DNA of 64,000 nt from Diacronema lutheri (GCA_019448385.1 JAGTXO010000019.1:62001-126000), one strand, 5' to 3'; positions 54,310 to 64,000 are shown, numbered from the stretch's first letter. Program-made: numbers and translations. The notes: a model not told the origin generated them from the sequence alone.

Positions 54310-57300
54310 CTACGAGGCCTCATGCTGGCGGTCGGCTGAGCCCAGCGCCACGCGGCCCGCTCCGGCGCACGCACCGGCCGCGTGCGCCGGCAACTGCGGC
54401 GGAGGCGGCGGTGCCGCGTGCAAGGCCGTCGCGCCGAGCCCGCCCATGCCGAGCCCGAGGCCACCGCCGAGGCGCACGCCTCCGCCCACGCCACCCGCAC
54501 CGCCCAACGGCCCTCCCGACTGGAGCAGGGCGGCGAGCCCCGCGCCGAGCCCGCCGTTGGCGAGCGGCGGCGTCGGCGCGAGACCCAGAGCGCCAAAGCC
54601 GAGGCCGGCCGGCGCAAGCGGTGCCAGCAGCGGCGCGAACGCGCCGCCGGGCGCGACGGCGGCGCACCCTCCGTCGGCGGGCTGCGCGGCGGCGCGCGGC
54701 GATCGGTCGGGGAGAAGGGTGCGTGCACGGGAGGAGGGGTCCCAGTCAGCGGCGATCGGTCGGGGAGAAGGGTGCGTGCACGGGAGGAGGGGTCCCAGTC
54801 AGCGGCGATCGGTCGGGGAGAAGGGTGTGTGCACGGGAGGAGGGGTCCCAGTCAGCGGCGATCGGTCGGGGAGAAGGGTGTGTGCACGGGAGGAGGGGTC
54901 CCAGTCAGCGGCGATCGGTCGGGGAGAAGGGTGCGTGCACGGGAGGAGGGGTCCCAGTCAGCGGCGATCGGTCGGGGAGAAGGGTGCGTGCACGGGAGGA
55001 GGGGTCCCAGTCAGCGGCGAGCGGTCGGGGAGAAGGGTGCGTGCACGGGAGGAGGGGTCCCAGTCAGCGGCGATCGGTCGGGGAGAAGGGTGCGTGCACG
55101 GGAGGAGGGGTCCCAGTCAGCGGCGATCGGGCGCAGCGACAGGAGCGCGCGGCAGCGCGGCGCGGCGCGGCGCGGCGCGGCGCGCACGTGCGGCGCGTTC
55201 TGAAACTGCGCCATCAGCCGTGCAAAGAGCGCGCTCTGGTCCGGGTCGGCGCTCTGGTCCGGGTCGGCGCTCTGCCCGTTGCCCGCGCCGCCGTCGGCGG
55301 CCGGCCGCGCGACCGCCGGCGCGGCCGGCGCGGCGGACGCGGACGGCGGCGGCGGCGGCGGCGGCGGCCGCGGCGGCGGCGGCGGCGGCGGCGCGTGCGC
55401 GCTGCCCGGGCCGGCGTGCGCGCCGAGCATCGCACCACTCGCGTCGCCGCCGCCGCCGCCCGCGCCGCCGGGCGCGGCCACCGCGTGCGAGACCGCGAGC
55501 GGGCGCGGCGCGCCCGCGCCCGCCGCCGCGCCGCCCGTCGCTGCTTTGACTTTTGGAATCCGAAAGCCACACGCTGCGCCTGCGGCGGGCGCGAGCGGCC
55601 GCGTGGCGGCCGCGTTCGACGCCGACGGCTGCGCGGGCTGCGCGCGCGCGCGCGCGCTCGCCGCGGCCGCGCTGCCCGCGGCCGGCTTGGCGCCGGCCAT
55701 CTTGGCCGGCGCGGCGCGCTTGGCGGGCGGCTCGGCGGCGGCAGCCGTAGCGGCGGCCGCCGCCGCCTCCGCCGCCGCCGCCGCCGCCTCCTCCGCTGCG
55801 CGCGCCGCGCGCCACTCCGCCGCCTCGCGCGCGCGCTGCTCGCGCGCCGCAGCCGCCGCGCTCAGCGCCGCGGGGCTCGCACCCGTCGCGCCGGCCGCGC
55901 GGCCGCCGCCGTCGGCACCTGCCGCGCCGTCCCTGCCGTGCGCAGTGTGGCGCGCAGCGGCGAGGAGGCCTCTGCCCGACGCGCCGGCGCGCGCGGCGCC
56001 GCCCGCGAGCGACACGAAGGCGAGGCCGGCCGCAGGGTCGGCCATCGCATCGTCGGCCGCCTCGTCCGCGCCGCCGCCGCCCGCCGCTTTCTTGCCGCCC
56101 GCCGCGGGCTTCGCCGGCCGCGCGCGCTTGCGCGCGGCCGCGCCGTCGGCGGCGGTGGCCACGCCACCGTCCTGCGCGCGCGCGACGGCGGCCTCGTCCG
56201 GCGCGAGGCGCAGGCGCTGCAGCTGCGTTCCCTCCTTCTTCTTCTTCTTGGCCGGCGGCTGCTGCGGCGGCTGCGGCTGGGGCGGCGGCTGCGGCTGCGG
56301 CGCGTGCGGCGGCTGGGTCGGCGGCTGCGGCTGCGGCTGCGTCTGCGGCGCGCTGTCGCCGTCGTCGCCGTCCGCGCCATCCGTGGGCTCGGCGGCCGCG
56401 CTGTCGTTGGCTACGGCCGCGCCGCCAACGACCGCGCGCACACGTGCGAGCTGCCGCGCGGGCGACGCGGTCGAAGTGGCCTTCACCTTGGGCGACGTGG
56501 CCTTCGCCTTGCGCGAGGTGGCCTTCACCTTGGGCGACGGGGCCTTCACCTTGGGCGACGGGGCCTTCACCTTGGGCGACGGGGCCTTCAACTTGGGTGG
56601 CGACGTGGCCTTGATGGCGGGTGCGTCTTTGCGCGACGGCGCCTTCGGCTTGCGCGCCGGCTGTGCGTCGGCGGGCGGCGCAGAGTCTGCGCGCCGCTTC
56701 TGCGCGTGCGCCTTCGTGCCCTTGGCCGCCTTGGCGGCCTCGTACGCGCGGCGCGTCTTGGCGTCGACGTTCGCCTTGGGCTCCCATGTGTTGTCTTCGT
56801 GGCCGTAGCCCTGGAGGGCAACGAGGGCGCGGGGGCGCGAGCGTGTGGAGAACGTGAGGGCGGATGGCGGGCGCAGGGGCGGGGGCGGTCGGACGCGCGG
56901 TCAGACGGGTCGGGCGGTCGAGCGCCGCGCGCGCGCGCGCGCGCGGCGCGCTTCGCACCTCCCACTTGATCAGGTACTCCACTTTGCCGTTACGCGTCCG
57001 ATCGGAGATGATCTCGTCGACGACAAAGACGCCGTCGCCGAGGTAGACGCCCGCGGGCAACTTCTCGCGCTGCGCCTCCCAATAGGCGGGTGCGACCTCG
57101 GACGCGCCGCCCGCCGCCGCAGCTTCCTCGCCCTCGCCCTCCCCCTCGCTCTCGCCCTCGTCCTCGCTTTCGCCCCCGCCCTCGCCCTCGCCCTCGCCCT
57201 CGCCCTCGCTTTCGCTCTTGCCCTCGCCCTCGCCCTCGCCCTCGCCCTCGCCCTCGCCCTCGCCCTTGCCCTTGCCCTCGCCCTTGCCCTTGCCGCCGGT

Positions 57301-57726
57301 CGTATCAGAATCGTTGTCGGACTCGCCGTCGGAATCGGACGGGACCGCGCGCGCCTTGGCGAGGCGCACGCCCGCGCGTGCTGGCGCCACCGGCGGCTCG
57401 GCGCGATCCGCTGCAGCCGTCGTGCCGCCCTCGCCACCGCCGCCGCCGTCGCCCGCGCCGCCGGGAGGTGCGCGAGCGTCGCCGTCGGCGGCCGCACCGT
57501 CGCCGTCGCCGCCGCCGCCGCCGCTACCGTCGTCGTCATCCGAGTCGTCCTCGCCAAAGAGCCAACGCACCGTACCCTTCTCGAGCAGCAGCGTCAGCTC
57601 GCCCCCCGCGTCGAGGCGCACTGTGTGCAGCTGCGTCTCGGGCGCGTACGCGCGCACGCGCGCGCGCTGCCACGTGCGCGTGCCGCCGTCCGCGCCGGAC
57701 GCGCCTGCGGGCGCGGGCGCGTGCAC
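54310..57726 (-). CDS. Tudor-like plus chromodomain protein with SPKVKA repeats
   Basis: Three exons, 57726-56959, 56810-55188 and 54681-54310 (920 aa), all phase 0. Residues about 17-55 (RVRAYAPETQLHTVRLDAGG then LTLLLEKGTVRWLF) match the Tudor-like pattern of plant chromatin proteins. Then come an acidic region and a long Glu-Gly/Lys-Gly repeat. The chromodomain starts at VFVVDEIISDRTRNGKVEYL and is completed across intron 1: IKWE then GYGHEDNTWEP, the aromatic-cage segment that reads methyl-lysine. Exon 2 continues with tandem KAPSPKV/KATSPKV units, similar to linker-histone tails, then Pro/Gln- and Ala-rich sequence. Exon 3 is Gly/Ala/Leu/Pro-rich (GFGALGLAPTPPLANGGLG). A nuclear methyl-histone reader is inferred. 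Intron 2 (506 nt) is filled by a 53-bp minisatellite. Confidence 0.85.
54697..55128 (+). repeat. 53-bp minisatellite, eight copies
   Basis: Eight head-to-tail 53-nt units, each containing TCGGGGAGAAGGGTG and GAGGAGGGGTCCCAGTCAG and differing at one or two positions (GTGCGTG versus GTGTGTG, GATCGG versus GAGCGG). No unique spacers separate the units. The array is inside intron 2 of the chromodomain gene. Confidence 0.95.
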
Positions 57727-57934
57727 CTGCGCGGCGGCGCGGCGCGGCGAGCGCGGGGCTGAGCGGCGGCGCGCGCCGCGCCGCCGCCACGCGCGCGCAC
57801 GCCCCAGGCGCTCTCACGAGGAGTCGACGGCCGACGGCCTCCGCAGCGAACGACGCCATCGTGGCGGCCTCGCGATTACGTCTTCCGGCCGCCCTTTTCG
57901 AGTGGCGAGCGCCTTCGTCCCCGCGCGCGCGGTG

Positions 57935-59248
57935 ATGGCGGCGTGCAGGCGGCGCGGCGCGCGCCGGCTGGGTTGGCTGCTCGCGGCGGCGCTCACGCTG
58001 TGCGTGGCACCATCCGCGCGCGGCGCCCGCCCCGCGCCGCCGGGCCTCGCCCGCCTCGCCGCTGGCCGGCGCGCGTACGCGCGCGCGCGCGGCGGCGCAG
58101 GCAGCACGACCGGCGGCGCAATGTGCGCGGCGCCTGTCACATCGACGGGCGCGCCGCCGGCGGCGGCGGTGGCGGGCAAGCTGGCGATGAAGGAGATCCT
58201 CGACTGGCCCTCCTCCCTCCCGCACCTCGCCGCGATCCGCCGATCGGCCGTCGAGCAGTTCATCGCGCAGTGGCCGCGCGCGTCGCGCGTTGTGACGGGC
58301 GGTGCGCCGACGCGTGGTGACGCGGGCGGCGGCGTCGGTACGCGCGGCGGCACGCTGACGTGGGGCGACGAGCTCGAGTACGCGCTCATGGCTTTCGCAT
58401 CCGACGACGGCATCGCCGGCTGCGAGGGCGGGGGGTGCAATGCGCTCCGCCTCGCGCTCTCCGCCGCCGAGACCCTACCGCGCCTTGACGCCGCCGAGGC
58501 CGACGCGGCGGCCGCGAGCGCGGCGCTGCGCCGGCGGAGCGGCGCGCTCACGAGCACCGCCACGCCCGCCACGCCCGCCGACACCGCTGCCGCGCCCGCC
58601 GCGCCCAGTTCGCGCGCTGAGTCTGTCGCTGAGCGCGCCGAGCGCGTCGAATGGCATGCTGAGTACGGCGCGTGGATGATTGAAGCGACACCCGCCGCGC
58701 CGTACGGCTGCACCGAGGCGGAGCTGTGGCGGGTGCGCGCCGCGCGAGCGCGGGCCACCGGCGCGCGCGCGCGTGCCGCGATGCACACCCGGCGCGGGCG
58801 GGCGGGGGGCGCGCGCCGCCGCCGCCCATTGCCGCAGGCCGCCGCCGACCGCCGCCCGTTCCGCGCTCCGCCCGCCCGTTCGCGCCACCCGCCGCCCACC
58901 TGCCAGGTGCACGACTCGCTCGCGGCGCGGCGCCACCGCATGGACACGATGCTCGGCGGCGGCGGCCCGCCGCTCGCCCCCGGCCAGCCCGGCGCCTTTG
59001 CCCTCTCGCTCACGGCCTTCCCGCTCCTCGGCGTACCGCCGCACGCGCCCGGCCCGGCGGCGCGCGGCGCGGCCGAGCCCATCTCGGGCTCGCGCTCCGT
59101 CTCCGACCGCGGCATCATGAGCAACCCGCGATTTGCCGCGCTCACCAAGAATATCCGTGCGCGCCGCGGTCGCCAGATCGCCATCAGCGTGCCCGCCGAC
59201 GCGGTGCTCGAGGCGCTCGCGCTCGACGCCGACGCCGACGCCGACACC

Positions 59249-59284
<36 letters not shown>

Positions 59285-61270
59285 CCGTCCTCGCTCGGCG
59301 CGAGCATCGAGATGGATTGCATGGCGTACGGGATGGGCTGCGGCTGCCTGCAGACGACCTTCCAGCCGCGGTCTCTCGCGCACGCGCTGTGGCTGCACGA
59401 CGCCTTCCTCGCCTTGTCACCGCTCGTGCTCGCGCTCTCGGCGGCAACGCCCCTGCTGCACGGCCGCGTCGCCTCCACCGACACGCGCTGGGACGTGATC
59501 GCCGCCGCTGTCGATGATCGCACCGTCGACGAGCGGCGCGCGGCGGCGCGCGCCGCTGCCGCGCTGCGCGCCGCGCGCGGCGTCGCCGTCGCCGAGGCGG
59601 CGGCGAGCGCGCTGCCCGACAACGAGGAAGGCGCGCGCGCCGCCGACGACGACGGCGCCGCCGCGGCCGCGCGCGCGCGCCCCTTTTTCAAATCGCGTTA
59701 CGACTCGTCGTCACTTCTTCTGTCGACGCACCTGCCGGCGGGCGGGCCGGACGCGGCGCTGGGCGGCGCGCGCGCCGACGCGGCCGCCGCGGCGGCGCTC
59801 GACGACGCGCTGAACGACCTCGCGCCGCTCGCCGAGGCGTGCGCGGACGCGGGCGCGCTTGACGCGCTGCTCGCCGCCGGCGTGCCGCTCCCGCTCGCGC
59901 GGCACGTCGCGTGGGTATGCTCGCGCGACCCGCTCGTCATCGGTGCCGGGCGCGAGGCGCTGGCCGCGGCCGACGGGCACGTCGAGCACTTTGAGCTACT
60001 GCAGTCGACGAATTGGAACTCGGTCCGCCTCAAGCCGCCGCTCGGCAAGGGCCCCGCCCACGGCCCGCCGCCGGCTCCGTCGACGGTTGCCGAGCCCGAG
60101 ACGGGCGGCGGCGCGGGCTGGCGTGTCGAGCTGCGCACGATGGAGGCCGGGCTGACCGACTTTGAAAATGCCGCGTTTGCCATTCTCTCGGCCCTCTTCG
60201 CCGCGGCCACCTGTGCGCTCGGTGCGCGCGCGCACGCGCCGCACGTCCCGCGCGCCCTGCGCGCCGCGCGCTTCGCGCGCCCCGCGCGCCGCTCGCGCCG
60301 CACGCTCACGCGTGCGCGGTCGGCCCGGCGCGCGCGCGCGCGCGTAGCGATCGATGTGCGGCTGCCCGCGTCGCTCGTCGACGAGAACATGCGCGCGGCG
60401 CTCGCACAGGGCGGCGCGCGCGGCGGCCGCTTCTGGTTCGCCTTCTCTGATGGCGCGCGCGAACAGCCCGCCGCGTTCGAGGGTGCCCGTCATCTCAGCA
60501 TGGCGGAGGTGCTCGACTCGTCCGACGAGCTGGCCGCGCCACGAGCGGCTGACGGGCGCGGCGGCGGCCTCGGCTTCCCGGGCCTCCTCCCGCTTCTCAC
60601 GTGCGCGCTGCGCGCACGCCGCCGCCACGGCCACCGCCACGGCCACGGCCGCTGCTGCTGCGCCGCCGCCGCCGCCGCCGCCGCGCGCGCGAGCGCGCCG
60701 CTCACGCGCGCGCCGCGCGCCGCGCGCTGCTTCCGCAGCGGCTACTGCGAGATGCAGGGCATGTCGGCGGACGGGCTCGCGCGCGTGCGCGCCTACTTTG
60801 GGCTGCTGCGCGCGCGCGCGGACGGCTCGCTGCCGACGCCCGCCGCGCTGATGCGCGCCAAGCTGCGCGCGGTGCTCGTGCGCCGGCGTGCCGAGCGCGC
60901 CGCGCGCCGCTCGGCGCTCGGCGTGGCGCTGCCCGCGCGCTCCGTCGAGTCTGCGCGCGCGGACGCGCGCGCGAACCTGCACGGCGCCATTTGCGAAGTC
61001 GTCGACGCGTGCCGGCGGCTGAGCGCGGAGGCGGCGCTCGGCGCGCCAACGGCCGGGCCGCTCGAGGCGGAACTTCTCGGAAATTTCCGCGCGGAGGTGG
61101 ATCGGCTCCGCCGCGCCGCGCCGCGCGCCACCGCCGCCGCCGCCGGCGCCGCCGAGTTGCTCACGTCGGAGCAGCTGCCGCGCGAGCGAATCGACGCGGT
61201 GCTCGCGCGCGCACACGAGCTGCGGCGCGAGGCGGCACGTGGGGCGGCACGCGCGCGCGCCGAGCGTTGA
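57935..61270 (+). CDS. GCLC: glutamate-cysteine ligase catalytic subunit (eukaryotic type) with signal leader
   Basis: Four exons, 57935-58732, 58907-60221, 60348-60600 and 60739-61270, join in phase (965 aa). It catalyses ATP-dependent joining of glutamate and cysteine, the first step of glutathione synthesis. Family signatures in order: TLTWGDELEYALMAFASDD; EYGAWMIEATPAAPYG; NPRFAALTKNIRARRGRQIA; EMDCMAYGMGCGCLQTTFQ; ALSAATPLLHGRVASTDTRW; FFKSRYDSSSLLLS; CSRDPLVI; FELLQSTNWNSVRLKPP; WRVELRTMEAGLTDFENAAF; and, across intron 2, IDVRLPASLVDENMRAAL. The start gives basic residues and a hydrophobic core (LGWLLAAALTLCVAPSARG), a signal-peptide-like leader suggesting plastid or secretory targeting rather than the usual cytosol. 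Length exceeds the usual ~640 aa because of the leader and Ala-rich inserts. The intron 2 acceptor is GCGTAG. Confidence 0.93.
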
Positions 61271-61604
61271 AGCTACGGCGCGACGTCGGATCGCGCGCGG
61301 CGGTGGCAGCGGCGGCGCAGCCCGCGCGCGCCGCAGGCTGCGCGCCGCCAGCGGCGATCCGCAGCGCATGACAGCGGACAGTGGCACAGTTGTCATTGTG
61401 GCGGGAAATAATTTGCCGCCGCAGCAACGCTGCGCGTCGTGCTCCCCCGCTCGCCAAACGCGAAGAGCTCCCTCACAAGGACGTCCTTCCGAATGGCCCG
61501 CGCTGCACTCGGGGCGCTCGATCGTGCCCCTGATCGGATTTGGCTTGACCATCTATACACAATATTGACGGTGGGGGGGGGGGGGGGGGGGGGTTTCGTG
61601 CGCC
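61271..61604. other. convergent 3' spacer with poly-G
   Basis: A 334-base gap between the ends of GCLC and the GAF-like gene. The second half is AT-richer and contains a 21-nt G tract at 61573-61593. No gene is seen. Confidence 0.5.
61573..61593. repeat. poly-G tract (21 nt)
   Basis: G run just beyond the 3' end of the GAF-like gene. Confidence 0.95.
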
Positions 61605-62780
61605 TCAGCGCGCGCGCGAGAACAGCGGCTCCTCGTCGCCCGCCCGCCCGTCGAGCGCCGCGATCCGCCGCTCGTCGTCGACCGCCGTTGCGCCGCGGCC
61701 GCTGCCGACCACGCCGCTGCCGACCACGCCGCTCAGGTGCGCCTCGCTGCGCTCGCTCGCGCTGCTGGCGCGCGACGACGGCGCTTCTGACGCAGCCGAC
61801 GTGTCGCCGTCGCGCGCCGCCTGCGGCGCCTTTCCCGGCAGCGCGAGCGAGGCGCGGTCGGGCCGTGCGGCGGGCGGCGCGCCTTCGGCGCCGGCCGCGC
61901 CGATCGCCGGGACCTGCGCCCACACGCCCGTGGTGCCAACCTCGAGGACGCCCTGCGCGTATGGGAGGAAGGCGATCGAGCGGATGCCGAAAAATGTGGC
62001 GAGCTGCAGCCGCAAGAACTCGGCCGCCGGAAGCGCCTGCGCGTCGGGCGCGAGCTCGGCGCGTCCCATACCCCACGCGCGCCCGACCGCGCCGTAGCCC
62101 GGCCGGAAGGAGAATGTGCAACTGCGCTGCATGCACTTGCCGTCTGGCGCGTACCAGGACTCGGCCTTAAGCTCGTTCATCACCTCGTAGTACGCCCAGA
62201 AGACGCCGTAGTGCGCGCACGCCGCGTGCACGGCCGCGCGCACGCCCACGTCGCCCGCGCTCAGGTCGAAACGCGTCGGCGCGCCGCCGGCGCTCGGCGG
62301 CGGGCGCGGCGTGACCGCGCCGCCGAACGAGCTTCGCCCGCCCACCGACGCCGTCAGGGACAGGCGCGCCGACGCGCGCGGCAGCGCATCCACGTTGGGA
62401 GGTGCCGTCCAGAGGACGGGCGACGTCGTGCCGAGCTCGAGCACGCCGTTCGCGTAGCGGAGGAACGCGATGGAGCGGATGCCGTGATAGAAGGCGAGCT
62501 GGACGCGGCGGAAGTGCGCGACGTCCGACGACATGGCGTCGCGCACGAGCACGTCCTCCTTGAGCGCCCACGCGCGCCCGACGGCGCACGCGTCCGCGCC
62601 TTGCGGGCGCGCGCACGAGTGGCGCATGAGCTGGCCGTCGAACGAGAAGTAGCGGGCGGTGCGCAGGTCGCCCTTGGCGTCATCGTCGGCGCCGTCGATC
62701 GGCTCCCAGAAGATCGCGTAATCCGCTCCCGCGCGCAACACGACGTCCTCGAGCTTCGTGCTCACGAACGGCGACCGCAT
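61605..62780 (-). CDS. protein with two GAF / bHLH-MYC_N-like domains
   Basis: A single exon of 391 codons from the ATG at 62780; an in-frame ATG at 62870 adds a basic leader of doubtful value. Two homologous halves are seen. Repeat 1 (about residues 12-118): GADYAIFWEPIDGADD, TARYFSFDGQLMRHS, CAVGRAWALKEDVLVRD and FYHGIRSIAFLRYANGVLEL. Repeat 2 (about 180-290): YGVFWAYYEVMNELKAESWY, YGAVGRAWGMGRAEL and FFGIRSIAFLPYAQGVLEVG. The pattern Y-x-x-F-W, G-R-A-W and G-I-R-S-I-A-F...G-V-L-E-x-G is that of the GAF-like N-terminal domain of plant MYC/bHLH regulators, but there is no bHLH region. The C-terminal ~80 residues are Ser/Ala-rich with a duplicated GVVGS. Binding of a partner or a small ligand is possible; function unknown. 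Confidence 0.72.
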   Translation of the reverse strand: MRSPFVSTKLEDVVLRAGADYAIFWEPIDGADDDAKGDLRTARYFSFDGQLMRHSCARPQGADACAVGRAWALKEDVLVRDAMSSDVAHFRRVQLAFYHGIRSIAFLRYANGVLELGTTSPVLWTAPPNVDALPRASARLSLTASVGGRSSFGGAVTPRPPPSAGGAPTRFDLSAGDVGVRAAVHAACAHYGVFWAYYEVMNELKAESWYAPDGKCMQRSCTFSFRPGYGAVGRAWGMGRAELAPDAQALPAAEFLRLQLATFFGIRSIAFLPYAQGVLEVGTTGVWAQVPAIGAAGAEGAPPAARPDRASLALPGKAPQAARDGDTSAASEAPSSRASSASERSEAHLSGVVGSGVVGSGRGATAVDDERRIAALDGRAGDEEPLFSRAR

Positions 62781-63000
62781 GGCGCCGCCACGACCGTTCG
62801 ACCGTGGTGGGGCTCGCCCACTGGCTCTTGATTTTTTTGCGTAGCACGCGCGCACTGGCCCAAGTGGCAAGTTTATCCACTTCCTTGATCAGCTGATAGT
62901 TTCAATGGCCGCTGAGTGGGATTACGGCACTCCCAGCGAGCCACGAGTATCGCGAGGGGTCACGCGTCACGCGATCCGTAACGGCCGCGGGCGCCGCGCG

Positions 63001-64000
63001 ATGGCGCCCGCCGGACGTTGGCTGTGCGCGCTGCTCTTCGCATGCGCGACGGCAGGCGTCGCGCGCAGCGGACCGTGCGCCTTCTTCCCGCCCGTTGCGA
63101 CCAATGGTGGCGGCGTCGTGCCGTTGCAGCCACCGCCCGACGGCGGCTGCTCGTCGCGCGACTGCGGTGATGCCGGCCCGGTCGCCGTGCTGCTCACGGG
63201 CTACACGCGCGGCGACGCGAAGACGAGCGCCAAGCTTGAGAAGCACGTGGAGGCGGTCGCGAGCAACGTTGCACGCCCGCTCGATGCGCACGTCTTCGCC
63301 GTCTTCGAGGTTGGCAACTGCCCGCCCGCGCGCGCGCCGGCGGCCGGCGCGCCAGCGCGAGCGGCCGCGCCTTCCGCGGACAGCGCGTGCACCGTCGACG
63401 CGCGCGAGGCGTTGGTGGAGGCGCAGCTGCGCGCAGCGCTGGGGCCGCGGCTGCGCTCCGTTGGCATCGTCGAGGCCGCCGACCGGCAGGGCCCGCGCCG
63501 CGCGCCGTCCACGTCGCACGCCGACGCCGGCACGAGCGGCACGCCGCCCTTCGTGCGCGCCTACCTGCCGCCGCCCGCCGCGACCGGCGCGGCCTTTCGC
63601 CTGTACGACCGCGCGGGCACCAAAGGCGCGACGAAGCAGTGGTGCGCTCGCGCGCGCGCGCGCGCCGCCCGCGGCGCACGCCCTCCGGCACGCGCGAACC
63701 GTGCGCGCCCTACCTCGCGCGCTCGCAGGTACAAGCTGCGCGAGGCGTGGCGGCTGATGGAGGCGGCGGAAAGCGCGGCGGGCGTGCCGTACCGCACGGT
63801 GGTCAAGCTGCGCCTCGACCTCGTCCCAACGCCACAATGGCGGCTGTGCGCCGCGCGCGACGGGCTGACGGCGAGCGCGCCGCCCATGGTGCACGCCATG
63901 ACGGACAAGGCGTTTTGGGGGCGGCGCGACGCGATGCGCGTCGCGTGCCACGTGTACGAGGCGATCCCGTACTTTGAGTCGAGCGCGGTGCTCGACGCGG
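63001..64000 (+). CDS. secreted or lumenal protein of unknown function, 5' part
   Basis: Open from the ATG at 63001 and running off the window. Exon 1 ends at 63641 and exon 2 begins at 63729 (87-nt intron, phase 2, donor GTGCGC, acceptor CGCAG), giving TKQW then YKLREAWRLM. The N-terminus is a signal peptide or anchor (GRWLCALLFACATAGVARSG). The core reads GPVAVLLTGYTRGDAKTS, ARPLDAHVFAVFEVG, PYRTVVKLRLDLVPTPQWRL and MVHAMTDKAFWGRRDAMR. This arrangement (a strand ending in a short loop, 'HVFAVFE', then 'VKLRLDLVPT' and 'MTDKAFWGRRDAM') resembles glycosyltransferase-like proteins of plants and algae, where the Asp of RxD may bind a sugar nucleotide. That assignment is tentative. Cys pairs in exon 1 fit a lumenal domain. 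Confidence 0.7.
   Translation, partial: MAPAGRWLCALLFACATAGVARSGPCAFFPPVATNGGGVVPLQPPPDGGCSSRDCGDAGPVAVLLTGYTRGDAKTSAKLEKHVEAVASNVARPLDAHVFAVFEVGNCPPARAPAAGAPARAAAPSADSACTVDAREALVEAQLRAALGPRLRSVGIVEAADRQGPRRAPSTSHADAGTSGTPPFVRAYLPPPAATGAAFRLYDRAGTKGATKQWCARARARAARGARPPARANRARPTSRARRYKLREAWRLMEAAESAAGVPYRTVVKLRLDLVPTPQWRLCAARDGLTASAPPMVHAMTDKAFWGRRDAMRVACHVYEAIPYFESSAVLDA

Noticed and set aside
54697-55128. CRISPR-like array
   Set aside because: Units are directly adjacent with no unique spacers, in an intron of a eukaryotic gene; it is a minisatellite.
62902-63951. A 349-codon minus frame at the right end
   Set aside because: The plus strand has a signal peptide, a conserved-looking core and an in-phase intron over the same bases; the minus frame is Arg/Ala-rich without motifs.

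Overview
The window looks like nuclear DNA of a GC-rich alga with a red-type plastid, most likely a haptophyte. Supporting signs: a fucoxanthin/chlorophyll a/c light-harvesting protein; a sigma-70 factor carrying a signal-peptide-led plastid leader; a mitochondrial ribosomal protein; and intron-split genes. More than 20 introns were placed by matching frames and splice phases. Most begin GTGCGC or GTACG, end GCGCAG or similar, run about 90-200 nt and are filled with GC dinucleotide runs. The lineage call is inference; a pelagophyte or another alga with a secondary red plastid is not excluded.

Layout. 1-7.4 kb: end of a beta-hexosaminidase gene, a small single-pass membrane protein, a plastid sigma factor (minus) and COG4, a Golgi tethering subunit, which diverges from it. 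8.6-17.4 kb: one very large gene for a protein with about eleven C2 domains framed by MORN repeats. 17.4-25.5 kb: a repeat-rich, AT-richer stretch with dispersed repeats, poly-C/G tracts, a broken element-like ORF and a decayed PIF/Harbinger transposase. 26-31 kb: mitochondrial L43 and an amidohydrolase of the cytosine-deaminase type in a head-to-head pair, then an HMG-box protein. 31.5-41.8 kb: a minus-strand gene in which two cyclic-nucleotide-gated-like channel modules, each followed by ankyrin repeats, appear to be spliced into one protein of about 3,200 residues. 42.7-48.0 kb: an OSCA/TMEM63 channel diverging from it. 48-54 kb: a small LRR protein, a secreted SMP-30/gluconolactonase-like protein, an AP2 transcription factor and a light-harvesting protein. 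54.3-64 kb: a Tudor-like plus chromodomain protein, glutamate-cysteine ligase with an N-terminal signal sequence, a protein with two GAF/bHLH-MYC_N-like domains and the first part of a secreted protein.

No operon-like logic links these genes. The notable neighbourhoods are head-to-head pairs (sigma/COG4, L43/amidohydrolase, double channel/OSCA, LRR/SMP-30, chromodomain/GCLC) and the AP2-to-LHC tandem. The strongest candidates for new biology are the tandem two-channel ankyrin protein with unlike selectivity filters and the C2-array/MORN protein. All exon limits come from reading the sequence; no transcript data were available.
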